Notes: a model not told the origin generated them from the letters alone. Counted from the stretch's first letter, positions 48,001 through 58,962 are shown. The stretch: 64,000 nucleotides of DNA from Gonatopus flavifemur (GCA_018340375.1 JAFFJZ010000008.1:3286001-3350000); one strand, 5' to 3'. Translations and numbers: made by a program.

Positions 48001-50443
48001 ACGTGAACAGTTTCATCTATGGCATTTTAAACCCGGGTGTATCGGAGTACGATAACTCATCATTGAATTCAAAACTTACACAGAAGGGAGTTATAACTGA
48101 TAAATACCTAGACTTTTCAACTTTTCAATTGGATCAATGGAATTCAATTTTCTTCCTTTCTGTCCGTACTTCAATGGTATTCCAAAGAAAGAAAAAACGG
48201 AGCACAGAAACAAATAGAACACATGTCCAGTTGAATTAACGACTAGCAAACGCGTTCGTCGTCGATCTTCGAATAGTAACCGTTCGAGGCGTCTAAAGTG
48301 TCTAAGGCGTCTGAACCGTTCAACCGTCTTAACCATACGTCACATTCTGTTGGGAATGCGAGTGACGTCGACATTACCCTGACGGCGAGAAAAACGGAAG
48401 TGAAGGGAAAGAGAATACAGGAACGAAAACATTCAATATATTGGGAGAGCAACAGCATGTTCCATCTTTCTTTCCTCTCTTTGGTCAGCCAAATAACCCA
48501 CCGAATACATAGCGCCAATGGCTATAATATCGACTTGTAACGTGCGACCGTAACCGTACTCGATACCTACTCAACATCGAATTTTCTCCCTCTGTATCTA
48601 TTCGTAGTAGTTTCTCTTTCTCATATCCTTTCTCCCTCTTGATTCGTGGAAATCCGGTATAGCTTTGGTAAGCCACAAAGTATAGAGATACGTTGCTGTT
48701 AGAACAGATGATTTATCGATACCCGTGGATAACCACAAAATTCGAACATGTCTATTCGTTTCGTGTGATATATTCTGTAACTAAGTTCAATTTGCAAACT
48801 TGTGACACGGACTGATTGATTGTACACCGTTGTTTCGTCATGAAACATAGTTTTCGATAGTTCAAATTGGAAGGACACATGAAATGAAATTTCAATTCTG
48901 GGATTCGTTGAGTTTCTAACAAAAGAAAACATCATTCGTGTCTGGATCAAGAATTTACAAAAAATCTAATATGTCTTATATTGTTACGATATATTCGAAC
49001 TTTCGGTCACAGTTGAGCTTGCTTTTGAGTTCTACATTAGATGCATGTATAGTCCCACCCTTAGAATGTTGCTGAAGTTTGAATTGTTTATTGAAATGAA
49101 TTGGTGATTGAATAACGAAATACTGAACTGTTAACCACTCAAAATCTCCCAATACTTCCTTTTAGCGATGTTTCCGGTTCCGATGAGGTAATTCGAGAAG
49201 CTTAATACCGATAGTTTATCTGATTTTGCGGGTTTGAATTTTCATTTCGTTTCTATAAACGATTCAAACTTCCGCAACATCCCTCAGAACAGTTTTCCTC
49301 GTCTTTGCAAAATTTCCTTGTTCTTTTCTCTATTTTTTCCTCGAAACATGGAAAAGAACATGGAAATTTTGGGATTCTATGGAAATGAGCAGGAAAAAGT
49401 TCTCTGCGGGCAAGTGAAACACATCAGTCGAAAAGAATCTCATTTTTAGGTCATTTTGACAAAGTCCATCACAAATCTCTTTAAAAAATCATTAAATTTT
49501 GATGTCCAATTTTTTGGTTCAGAAGTGCGTGAATTTCAACGATAAATAAAATTGAATACAACCATGAGATGGGAATGTTCAATTTCATTGCATATTTAGC
49601 AATAAATGAGCGTTTCATAAGAATTATGACTACCAGACATAATTTTCATATTTTCCATGTAATCAATATACAATAATTATTATTTTTCAGGATAAGAATT
49701 AGGTCCCAATCAATTTATATGAAATAACGTCAGAATTGAGTGTCCACAGATGTAACATTTCCATGTTATTTTGACCTTCTTTGATGACTTTGAAATGACA
49801 TAACAATTACATTTTTATGACTCATCTGTTCTGTTGGGGTAGTGCTTTGCTTTGGAAGTAATTTTGATATCTCATGCTTTAGTCTTAGTTTCGGTTTGAT
49901 ATTCATCATTCACAGTGTTTTACTTTCCGAGGAGAAAGAACATAAATAATATCACATTGTTCAGAATTAATTTCATGCAAAATGAGATACCGTGAATTCG
50001 CCTTTAATTTCAAAGTCAAGCACGGATTTTTGCTTTATCATCGTGGTATCGCCGTTTCGATGTCATTTCATGGATTTAATGAGCAAGAATAGTGAACATC
50101 GGTTCGTTCAATGTGAGCTGTATTTGCACTCAGTACACATGCTTCATTAACACCAGAATATGTAAAAGAAACCATCAAAACACATTGAAACATCCTGCTT
50201 TTTTGTAATGTTATTTGCATCTCATTACCTCTTTGTATCTGTTGTTAATTATGTTATTAACTCGACGCTCATTTCAGCGAACAGTATCAGCAAAGTATTC
50301 ATACCACAAGGATTATTGTCAATTTTCACAAATCCAGGGCATTATGTAATCCATCGAGAGAACATTAGTGGCACAAAATTTCAATCAAGAGAAAGAGAAT
50401 GGAACGTGAATAATTCAGCATATCAAGTGAGTTTTTGAATGAG
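45079..50443. other. Long stretch with no recognised gene or repeat
   Basis: This is the largest featureless part of the window. 48240-48560 is slightly GC-richer and has open frames on both strands; the minus frame shows an acceptor-like CTCGCCGTCAG, but no domain is recognisable. Everything else is AT-rich non-coding sequence, consistent with intron or intergenic DNA. Confidence 0.5.
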
Positions 50444-50534
50444 CAACACAAATCAGATTGAAACAAGAATTTCGTTGAGATAACAACATTCTTTTGTTGA
50501 TCACATCTCAACAAAATAATTTGTTCCAGTGTAG
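50444..50534. repeat. Short hairpin with CTCAACAAAA arm
   Basis: TTTCGTTGAGATAACAACATT pairs imperfectly with GATCACATCTCAACAAAA, and the outer ACAAATCAGATTGAAACA pairs with TTTGTTCCAGTGTAG. About 91 bases. Confidence 0.6.
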
Positions 50535-50965
50535 GACCTCTTGCGTCCTACCGTTGCCATCAATAGCATCGAAAGAATAAGAGCATTTTCGTCCACTACT
50601 TCCTGTAAATCAAAAATCAAGTTTGCGTTACTACTTTTATTTTTCAAATGGAAAGAATTGTTATCTTTGTGCCTTCAAATGCACATATCGCATGGATAAA
50701 ATTTTATTTTTCAAGTTCCAAGAACATTACAGGAAAATAAATCCAGATAACGTAAACTTTGATTCTTGCACGAGAGAGCTCCCCATGTTTTATCATTACA
50801 TCATAGAAATATTCCTCAGTTATGCCTCCGGAATTTTTCAACAAAGAAAATTCAATAGAGAAGTAAGAAGTGTTGGCATGTGAGAGTTATTGATATATCA
50901 CCGGCTGAAATAAGAAGTTGAAATACACATTATCCAAAAAAATTGTAATGAAATTTATGTTCACT

Positions 50966-50993
50966 CAGCAGCAGAAGCAGCAGCAGCAGCAGC
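50966..50993 (+). repeat. CAG trinucleotide microsatellite
   Basis: Eight or nine CAG units with one AAG interruption. No enclosing exon was recognised, so there is no evidence that it encodes polyglutamine. Confidence 0.85.
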
Positions 50994-50998
50994 TGTGC

Positions 50999-52183
50999 TG
51001 TGATTTTCTTGAAGATCGGGAAATGAGGAAGAATGTGCAAATTAGTAGAAAAAGCATGTTAATTGGCATTCATTTGGAAGGGGTTTACCAATGATGGCTA
51101 TGGTTTCCACTACAAACTGCGCGTACGGTTAAATCTACGAAAAGCAACGGAAGGAGTTGGATGATATGAAGAAAGGAGAGAAAAAGGAAGCTAATTATTC
51201 CAGGAAGAAAATTCCTTAGCGCATGCCGAGAGGAACTTGTGTGGAACAAGGTGGACGCCAGATCGTCGTAATGGCGACGTTGGCGTTTGCTTGCCCGGTT
51301 GAAGGCATCTCCATAACTTCTGAACGGAATTGTTAATTGAAATTTTTTCCCTTTCCTTTCCCTTGTTGCCTCTTTCTGCCGTCCCGTTCTGTCGTTGGTT
51401 TCATTATAACACGCTGAGTTACTTCCTTTTTTGCCAGGTACTATATTTTTTTCATCATTTTTTCCCTCTGTTTCAGCGTTTTTCTCGCTATGAAATGGAG
51501 GAGTGCTTGTGATATTTTCTTATTGCTGGTACGAGTATAATATGATATACATATGTGTTTTCGCATTTGTACGTGCATATCTACGTGTACGAGCTTTTAT
51601 TTTGTTTGTTCATTCTATACGAAGATCTCACGAATTTCCAACCGCTCGACGAAGGGCAAGGAAAAGAAAATTGAGAAAAAAGTGCAGAAATTTAAAGTTC
51701 ATGTGACCGAAGAGGAATATACATGAAAAAGCGTGAACGTATTATAAATCGGATTCCAGAGAGAAAACGCTTGAGAAAATAACGTGAGCGATAAAACATT
51801 TCGATGGCGTTATATAAGAGTAGGAAGGTTTATTTTGTTTCACAAAAGACCGGGTAGTTTATTTTCTCCTTTAACGATTGATTCATTGTTCAATTTGCAT
51901 AAAATGTGAGGAGGTGATTGAAAGAGATGATTATAGATATCGTGTGAGAATCTATCATTATAATTCAGTTTGAAATATACGGTCGGTTCGATGAACGGTG
52001 AATGGCATTAAAATCAGAGAGTGGTATTGGAGCAGTCTTATGATTAGTCTCACGCTTTGTGACTTAAAATCACGCACCGAATTTTACAATTCCAGGTTGA
52101 TATATTCATAACAAATACGTATTGCGATAACAGTAGCCATATACGATTTCGTGCGAATTAGGAACTGAGAAAAAAGACTTCCC
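50999..52183. other. No gene seen
   Basis: A GC-richer patch (51235-51310) and overlapping plus frames (51330-51706) carry no recognised motif. Confidence 0.5.
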
Positions 52184-52264
52184 AAGTAACACAAGAAGTT
52201 CTAAGAATGTGTTCGAACATTCTTAGAATATTCAAGCACGTTCTTAGAACTTCTTATGTTACTT
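52184..52264. mobile_element. 81-base palindrome, ends AAGTAACA
   Basis: AAGTAACACAAGAAGTTCTA followed by AGAATGTG pairs with CACGTTCTTAGAACTTCTTA followed by TGTTACTT. The centre GTTCGAACATTCTTAGAATA is itself nearly palindromic. It is probably a small relative of the AGTAGCACAA-ended MITE at 9228-9376, whose ends and GTTCTA words are similar. Confidence 0.8.
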
Positions 52265-52484
52265 GTGTTGTGATAAGAAATTAATGTGTTCACATATGTA
52301 TTCGTTCGTTCAACAAAAAAGAGACATGCATCGGGCCTTTATGTCCACTCGGCTCTTTATCAATCCTAATCCCTCATCCACTACTCAAAATACTCAACGA
52401 TCCGGCTACCAATTTACTTGCGTAGATTTTCGCTTATATACTACCCGTCTGGAAATTTTTCTGGGCGTCCTGTATTGACTATAG

Positions 52485-52625
52485 GCCCCGCATGGGCTTA
52501 TATTGGGTGCCTAGACTTAGGATGTTCTAGCCTTAGCCACTAAGGGCCCTAGTCGGCTCGCTGATATTCAGTCTGATTGCTGTAACTCAGGGACACCCAT
52601 ATAAGGCCTATATGGGGCCAAGCTT
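52485..52625. repeat. TGGGCC/GGCCC-rich patch
   Basis: The left part, TATAGGCCCCGCATGGGCTT, pairs roughly with AAGGCCTATATGGGGCCAAG at the right. The words are those of the larger element at 42104-42673. Confidence 0.55.
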
Positions 52626-53408
52626 TTTTCAAATCCGAATTACTCAAAAGCACTGTGCGTTACATACTTCAACTTGATACCATTCACTGAATTGGGAAAC
52701 GGCCGATCTTTGAGATAAAATTTGAAGTATTCCATCATCCCTCAATGTTTGCACTTCCAAGTAATCAGAATTCTTAAACTTTAAATTTTTGTAGCTCCGA
52801 AACAAAAAATGACAGGATAGTTTGATTTTGTTCATCAGAGATCCGTCGTTTTCCAGCTCAGTGAGTGATTTCAAGCTGAAGTATGTAGCGCACAGTGCTT
52901 GCGAGTGGTTTGGATTCGAAAAAAAATGTATCTGAAAAATCAGGCCTCAAAAAAATTTTGCTGAATCAAAAGTTGTTGCACTTCAACTACAAAATATGCT
53001 TTTGAAATGTGATATATCCGACTTGGGTCACCCTGTATAGCAGTATAGCTCGCCGGTATGACGTATAAGCTACGGATATATACAGATACACATTTTGGAA
53101 TGATAAATGGATGGTAAATTTTTGAACGAATCAATCAAGGATCCCTCTGGTGAAACATTCAAGCATAGATGGTACGATGTAACGTACATAATAGTTGTAC
53201 ACAGTGTGGGAAGACTCAGACGATCATGAACTGAGAGCGTAGGGAGATGATCTCTATTTGACTTGGTAAGCCACCTATTACTGTTAAAGCACACCTATGT
53301 AACCTAGTGGCAATGCTTGGGTATCTCAGAGCAAATAAATGTCATTGCTCTTTCGCATTCGTAACTGCAATCCATTTCCGTAAATGATGCAACAAATTAT
53401 GAATGTAA
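52626..53408 (-). other. Probable intron downstream of the Ig exon
   Basis: Lies 3' of the Sidestep-like exon on its strand. No second Ig exon (a pattern such as L-x-C-x4-GG-x-P with W-W) was found here or further left by eye, so the intron is long if the gene continues. Confidence 0.45.
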
Positions 53409-53416
53409 ACTCACCG
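53409..53416 (-). other. Splice donor of the Ig exon
   Basis: On the minus strand the sequence reads CG|GTGAGT, a strong donor. The exon ends after the first base of a codon (phase 1), just after the NLTVI strand that closes an Ig domain, where many Ig-domain introns fall. Confidence 0.85.
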
Positions 53417-53620
53417 ATAACTGTCAGGTTCACTTTTGAATTGCGCGTTTGACCCAATTCGAAATCAACGCGACACCTGTAGATGCCAGCATCTTCTTCT
53501 TTTATGTTTTCGACACCAAGTTCGGCTGGTTTTTTTTCCAATGCGAAATATGCTCGATTTGAAAAAGCCGTATCCGACCATCTTTCAGCTCCACTGAAAT
53601 CTTTATCTCTGGCGTCGACA
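53415..53620 (-). CDS. Internal exon of a Sidestep-like Ig receptor
   Basis: The 206-base exon encodes 68 complete residues. It reads VDARDKDFSGAERWSD, then NRAYFALEKKPAELGVENI, then EEDAGIYRCRVDFELGQTRN and SKVNLTVI. The DxGxYxC motif is the hallmark of the Ig F strand, carrying the second of the two domain cysteines. The combination of a 'S-VDAR' start, a W-SD step, RAYF, YRCRVDF and TRNSKVNLTVI is that of the first Ig domain of Sidestep-family proteins, cell-surface receptors bound by Beaten path proteins that guide motor axons in Drosophila. The first cysteine and the W-Y/F-K core must lie in an upstream exon, not found. The entering intron is phase 2 and the leaving one phase 1. No stops or frameshifts are seen, and both splice sites are good, so it is probably functional. 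Which family member it is cannot be told from one exon. Confidence 0.88.
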
Positions 53621-53634
53621 CTGGAACAATAAAA
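53621..53634 (-). other. Splice acceptor of the Ig exon
   Basis: On the minus strand TTTTATTGTTCCAG precedes the first exon base T at 53620, a good acceptor with a pyrimidine-rich run. The minus-strand frame stays open upstream of it as far as 53766, but that part (YIDNKIPFESPLNLECLILT) lacks the Ig pattern and is read as intron. Confidence 0.85.
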
Positions 53635-54430
53635 TGTGAGAATTAGACATTCAAGATTCAAAGGGGATTCGAAGGGGATTTTATTGTCAATATATATGCA
53701 ACATTTCATTTTCAGCAAAATGTTATCCACGGTTCTCAGAGATCCATATTTGAATTTGTAAATCATTCAAGTAGTTGAACAGGGAGACGGTGGAATGAAT
53801 AGATGGGAATTGAAACGTGTATGTAATTATTCTATGAATGTCAGACGTTCCTTGATTTAATGAATATGATTTGTAATACGCATTGAAACATAACTCTCCA
53901 TGTAACGTCTGATCCAAACGTGAAAATTTCAGTGGAAAGTCATCAAAGCAAAAGTGTACCTTCATATGGAATGTAATATTTCTCTCGTCGAAATATAATC
54001 CTCGAAAATGACAAATTCAATTGGAGACAGATTTATTGCATGGTTATTTGAGGAAATCGATGAAAATGAAGTACAAGAAATGTATCGAAATTCATCGGAA
54101 TCTAAAATATATTCTCGTGTTAGCTGTATAACAATATATCTGTATAGCAAGATTGAATTCATTGCGGTAAATACAGGGTAATGCAAGATTCAAATCCTCT
54201 TTTTGAAATATTCCAAGTAGAAATTCTCTTTCATAGTTCCATAACAGAAAATGTGAAATCATGAATGTGTGAAAAAAGTGGGTATATAATGAAACAGGTG
54301 AACGGGTAGAGATGTTTATTATTCTCACGTTCGGATTATGCTGAACTTTCATTCGGTAATGCTCCTCTCGTATCCAATAATCTGTTTATTTTACGCCAGG
54401 TAATTGAACATTACCGTGAGCCAGTCCAGG
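53635..54430 (-). other. Probable intron upstream of the Ig exon
   Basis: AT-rich, with no recognised exon. The missing first half of the Ig domain was sought here and to the right of it without success. Confidence 0.45.
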
Positions 54431-54560
54431 CTATATTTGGCACGAAATCGTTACTAATACAGACGCAATATCACGTACGTGTGAAGACACACACTTATCA
54501 CATGTTCACACGTACGTACCGTTGCGTCAGTGTGTAGTCACAGTGTCGTGTCAAATATGG
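54431..54560. mobile_element. MITE-like hairpin, TATATTTGGCACG arm
   Basis: CTATATTTGGCACGAAATCG pairs with CGTGTCAAATATGG at the right. ACAGACGCAAT-ATCACGTACGTGTG pairs with CACACGTACGTACCGTTGCG toward the centre. It is 130 bases long with several ACGTACGT words. Confidence 0.8.
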
Positions 54561-54749
54561 CATCACCGCCGTAAAAACATGGATAAAGACAATGTTAACA
54601 TCCCAAAATCTTACCATCAACGTCACAGGAGAGAGATTCACTGAATTAAAGGCGAAATTTGATTTTTCTATTAACTTTCTGTTGAATCCGGAAGTATTTT
54701 GCTGTGCAACCTGTTTGCTTCTTTCGAGTAATTTTATTACACATTTATA

Positions 54750-55012
54750 CGCTCAGAGAAGAGTTACCTAAAAAATTACTACACTTTATAGTAAAATAGG
54801 GACAAAATCACATTTTGGGGTTATATATTATATGTTGTCATTAAAATTACTATACTATCTATCAACAAATAACAGAATCCCATCACTGCTCACTAGAAAG
54901 TATAGTAATTTGAATGACAACATATAATACATAGCATAACCCTAAAATGTGATTTTGTCCTTAGTTTACTATGAAGTGTAGTAATTTTTCAGGTAACTTT
55001 TCTCTGCGTGTA
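54750..55012. mobile_element. AGTTACC-armed MITE, copy 1
   Basis: The left arm has GAGTTACCTAAAAAATTACT and TTTATAGTAAAATAGGGACA. The right arm mirrors them as TGTCCTTAGTTTACTATGAA and TTTTTCAGGTAACTTTTCTC. The ends are ACGCTCAGAG and CTCTGCGTGT. It is 263 bases long, and copy 2 at 61989-62160 is an internally deleted relative. Confidence 0.85.
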
Positions 55013-55378
55013 TTATAAAGATATATTCATTGGAAACCCAGATCGTATAAAAGGAAACAATCCCACATTCAGCATGTGATTCATGGGTAATTAACAGGAG
55101 TACAAGAAAACCAGGTCTTTAAATTTGGTGGACACTCTGACTTTGCACATCAAATAAGAGATCAGTAGTAATATACCGATATAGTCAGACACGCATATAA
55201 TTCACACTCCGGCCTTAGTTTCCTTACACTGCACTGTTGGAGAAGTTACTGAAAACTCCTGGTACGGAATTGATGGATACGCTGAAATCGAGGTTGTTGA
55301 TATTCATGAGGCATTCATAAATATTCAGAAAAGAGGGCCATCAAATAATATTTGTAGTGAACTTACGAGTAATTTGTG

Positions 55379-55547
55379 CACGGGGAGAAAAGTTACATTA
55401 TAAATTACTATTTTGCTAGCACGTACGGAACAGACTTGCCTACATGATATCGTCTAGGCAGACACTTTCTACATGATATCATGAGGGTAAGTCTGTCCCG
55501 TATGTGCTAGCAGAATAGTAATTCATGATATAACTGTCGTCTCCGTG
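55379..55547. mobile_element. CACGG-ended MITE with TGCTAGCACGTACGG arms
   Basis: CACGGGGAGAAAAGTTACAT at the left matches the inverse of GTCGTCTCCGTG at the right with differences. Inside, TTGCTAGCACGTACGGAACA pairs with TGTCCCGTATGTGCTAGCAG, and TACATGATATC occurs twice near the centre. 169 bases, no protein. Confidence 0.8.
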
Positions 55548-55716
55548 TAGTGAAAATACTGAAAGTTGATAGTTATCGTTCACTGTGAAACTACCAACTT
55601 TTGGTGAAGTCACTCCGAATTTTTGATGAAATTACTCCGGAGATTCTTCAGTGACGCTGGTTTTCCTTGAATTAATGATCATTTTCATGAATATAAATAA
55701 CTTTGGTCTTTCCGTG
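55548..55716 (+). mobile_element. Right half of a GACCGGGTC-type MITE
   Basis: It matches the right half of the element at 17590-17890: GTTGATAGT, TTCACTGTGAAACTA, GAATTTTTGATGAA, GTTTTCCTTGAATTAATGAT and the terminal GGTCTTTCCGTG. The left half is absent; the other CACGG-ended MITE abuts it directly at 55547. Confidence 0.7.
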
Positions 55717-55986
55717 TTCCTAATCTTCACATATGTTGAAAATTTGAGTACATGTACTGGAAAATTATTGTAATTCTGTAGCACAATCGTATAAAATGCA
55801 TCAAATTTCATGCGGAACACGAAGATTTTCCGATTAGGTTTATCGATGAATGTTATGGAAGTTGGAATGATCACATTCAAGCAACTCAGTGTTTCGGAGC
55901 TAACGCTCACATCCATAACTAGCTTGGTAGAAATTGACACTGCATCAACGTTGCTCCGAGCTATCTAAGCTCGATGCTGGAATCGA

Positions 55987-56300
55987 TTGAGGATCAATTG
56001 CATGAACCGCAAGAGAAAAGTCGTGCTGAAGTGTTTCAAATGCCACGGCTATAGTCACCAAAGTAGTGGCGTTCCGCATCCCTGCTCCCGCGCGAAGGTG
56101 CACCACCGCACTGAACATCTCGCTAAGGAATGTGCCCATCCTTGTTTTGAACAGTTCCGAGGAAGAATTATACTTTATTAAGAGCACAGTTAATACAGCT
56201 GCCACGATTTTTTGTAAGTTGGCCTCATCAAGAACACAGCAGCCGATCCGGTAATTGCATCAAATCGAAATTTGCCGAGGGGCAATTCAACTGCCTGACG
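55987..56300 (+). pseudogene. Retrotransposon gag zinc-knuckle fragment
   Basis: The plus-strand frame reads NRKRKVVLKCFKCHGYSHQ, then CSRAKVHHRTEHLAKECAHP. This is the layout of insect non-LTR retrotransposon ORF1 proteins: a basic VVRCFKC-type start, a first CCHC knuckle (C-x2-C-x4-H, here with the last Cys replaced by Val) and a second knuckle ending GHLAKEC (here EHLAKEC, with its first Cys pair broken). After a stop at 56179, the downstream piece HSSRSGNCIKSKFAEG in another frame fits the end of the third knuckle region. It is degraded and has no nearby reverse transcriptase. The opposite strand is also open here, which I regard as a shadow. Confidence 0.7.
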
Positions 56301-56989
56301 ATGCATAAAGCATTTCTTCCTTCAAATATGAAACAAAGTATCAAGGAGTTTTATCATTGCTTCTGGAGGCCAAAAAATGTTTCCTCTTTTGAATTAGAAT
56401 TCACTAGACTACATGTTGAGGTAGCATATTTGTCCATCAGCATTTATACGGACACGCATATTTTCCGTTTGAATCATCCGATCGTTATGAAATTCTCACT
56501 ACAGGTGTACGCAAGATTAATGATGGTCTCGTATCACTTTCCGCCTGATTCATCCGCAGGATCAAGATGTGTAATGAACAGATGATAAAAATTTGTCATT
56601 CGCGGGAATGCATGTATGTCTTCTTTTGATCATTCAATTGCAATGAAACTTTTACCATGCCTCAGTTATGGTGCTATGATGGCCCCATGTAGGTTAAGTT
56701 TCATTCAAATGAGGTGAGAGATCAATCATGAATGGATACACAACTTTTTAGAATCTGTATCATTTGGGAATATTCTGAAAGCCTGACTTCTTTATGCTTC
56801 CATGATCCAAATGCTGTAGAATGATTCGATGGATAGATAAGAATCATGTGGTACAAAGTCTGATAATATACATCCACAATGAAACTATCAAAAAACTTGA
56901 CTCGGACAAAAATTTGTTTCTACCTTACTTCATATAATATAAGAATGGAGAAGATACATAAACATTATCAAGGGTTTGAGAAGTTTTAC
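56301..56989. other. No gene seen
   Basis: AT-rich, possibly continuing the retroelement relic at its left edge. No further domain was recognised. Confidence 0.45.
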
Positions 56990-57275
56990 TTATCCCTATA
57001 CCGATACTGAGAGTAGTGTTTCGGATGAGATCGAGACGAGACCGATACGAGACGGAACGAACAATCACTTCTCGAGATCGAGACGAAACCTGCCAAGCCG
57101 AGAATCTCAGTGCTACCGAAACGTATTAAATGCATTGTCGAAACCGAGGATGGCGAGAATCTCGTCTCGAGACCGAGGCGATACTGATTTTGTTGAGACA
57201 AAAGCGAGACCGAGACCCAGTCAGTCTCGGCGAGACGAGAGGAGAACGAAACTAGCCGAGAGGAAAATCTGATTT
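56990..57275. repeat. GAGACCGAGACGA degenerate simple repeat
   Basis: Words GAGACGAGACCGA, GATCGAGACGA, TCTCGTCTCGAGACCGAGGC and GCGAGACCGAGACCCAGTCA recur. Both strands are open for about 98 codons because GAGAC-type repeats and their complement lack stops. It is a short compositional island, and no protein is claimed. Confidence 0.75.
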
Positions 57276-58692
57276 TCATCCCCATAACACGCAGTTAATT
57301 TTGACTTTGACGTTGTTTCACAATGATCGTCATAAAGACATCCACACGATTTTGTCTCGTCCCCTTCGTCATCGTAACGATATTCCCATTATTTCTGGTA
57401 AACCAAAAACACGAAGTATTTGAAAACTTTCTACGACTATATGTGGGCAGAAATCTTCATTCATTAAGAATTCAATGAAATAGAAAACACTTTGATCATG
57501 CAATGAGGAAAAACATTAAAAATACTGAGGTGCTCCTTCGGCTCTGGAAACATAGGAAAATTAACTGTATATTTTTCTTCCTGTGTGAGGTTTATTTGTA
57601 GTGATTACGATGCTTTTCCACATGGATCGTCGATAATCATAAATTCTCATAGGAAAAGAAGTGAATCACGTAGGAAGCATAAGATATCATCAAAGTAGAA
57701 TTAATTGCACGCGATCATGTGAAAAGGATAAGACGTGGCTCTCATGGTCATTTCCTTGAAATTTTCTTTGACCTATACCAGGTACTTGATTTTGTACTTT
57801 GAACTACATCAATCCATCAACCACGTGTCAGCTGATATGTCTCTGGGTGAGAAATAGCACGTTCTATGAACTCTTGAACGTGATTGCGTGTACTCACATT
57901 CCTTTTTGCCCTTTGTGATAGAAATGCTGCTTGTGGAGAATGCAAGTAGCGGACCTAGTTACAATTTACGATGAAAGTTGAAAATAGCCAACTCAAGAGG
58001 TAAACGATCAATCAAAATCTTGAAACAAAAGTCATGTGACAAGACTCTTGTGTTGAAAACTCCGAATTCACAAGTAATTGAAACTCTTGTAATTCAATGC
58101 ACAAAAGACTGTAAATCTAAATCTGAATAGTGCAGTATATTTTGGAAAAGAACTACTACATGCGTCCTGGTATATGCACGGAGGAAGTATATGGGACCAA
58201 CTATCATTCGCTTTGATTTTCATCGCAACTTTAGAATGAGAGTTGAGTGATGACTCGCGATTTGGTGATCATCAGGGGGCATAAACTCGAATAGGGAATT
58301 TTCAGACTGATTTCAGTGCCGTCGTACGGAAAAGCACTGGAGATAATTTGACATGGATACACTCACACAAGTCATAAACAAATCATAATAGTCTGTGAAG
58401 TAGTATTAGTCAGGGTGGCCAGACCTGGAATTTCATCATCTACTCATTGGTTATTCTATTCAAACAAAATACGCAATTCGCCCAATCCGTTGAACTTTCT
58501 TGACCGCTGGTCACCCTGAAATTAGTGTATTCATGAAAATGATTTCTAGTGCTCTTTCGTAGAGCGGCGCTGAAATCAGTCTGAAAATTTTCTATTTGCC
58601 CCTTGATGATCATTACGATTTTGACCTGTTGCTACAATGGTACCGTAAACAGTTGATCTTACTCACTCCGATTTTGAATGGTACTTCTCAAA
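57276..58692. other. No gene seen
   Basis: AT-rich, no supportable exon. At 58295-58330 TTTTCAGACTGATTTCAGTG has an inverse partner CTGAAATCAGTCTGAAAATT at about 58570-58590, a possible element of roughly 300 bases; the match is weak outside these words. Confidence 0.45.
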
Positions 58693-58962
58693 CAGCATAG
58701 ATGATCCTTTTGAATTAATAGAAACTTTTCCAAGAATTCTCGAACAGTTCCCGTTATGACAGTGAAAATGAATTCAATATGAATTCCATGAATTCAAAAT
58801 TAATATATGTTGGATACCTGAATAGTTCTTGATGCATTCATGATATGAATTCTTTCTGAACAACCGGGTTAATCATTAGGAATTCTAATTGAATTCAAAG
58901 TATTCATAATGAATCCATGTTCACTGTCATAACGGTAGCTCTTCGAAGGGACTCTGGTGCTG
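58693..58962. mobile_element. CAGCACAA-family MITE, copy 5
   Basis: It runs from CAGCATAGATGATC to TCTGGTGCTG. The interior has CGTTATGACAGTGAAAATGA opposite TGTTCACTGTCATAACGG and the family's TTGAATTCAAAGTATTCATA. 270 bases, no protein. Confidence 0.8.

Noticed and set aside
48243..48518. Minus-strand frame with a hydrophobic stretch as a signal-peptide exon
   Set aside because: The hydrophobic run is not at the start and no supporting splice structure or domain was seen.
53621..53766. Upstream extension of the Ig open frame on the minus strand
   Set aside because: The frame is open but lacks the Ig pattern, and a strong acceptor (TTGTTCCAG) sits exactly where Sidestep similarity begins.
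55370..55390. Candidate upstream Sidestep exon end (donor-like CTCGTAAGT on the minus strand)
   Set aside because: Phase and donor fit, but the sequence before it belongs to the MITE at 55379-55547 and does not encode the expected Ig core.
55632..55940. 102-codon minus-strand frame as a gene
   Set aside because: No domain recognised; it partly overlaps a MITE half and lies beside a plus-strand gag relic.
55945..56205. 86-codon minus-strand frame as a gene
   Set aside because: The plus strand of the same bases encodes recognisable zinc-knuckle motifs, so this is the shadow.
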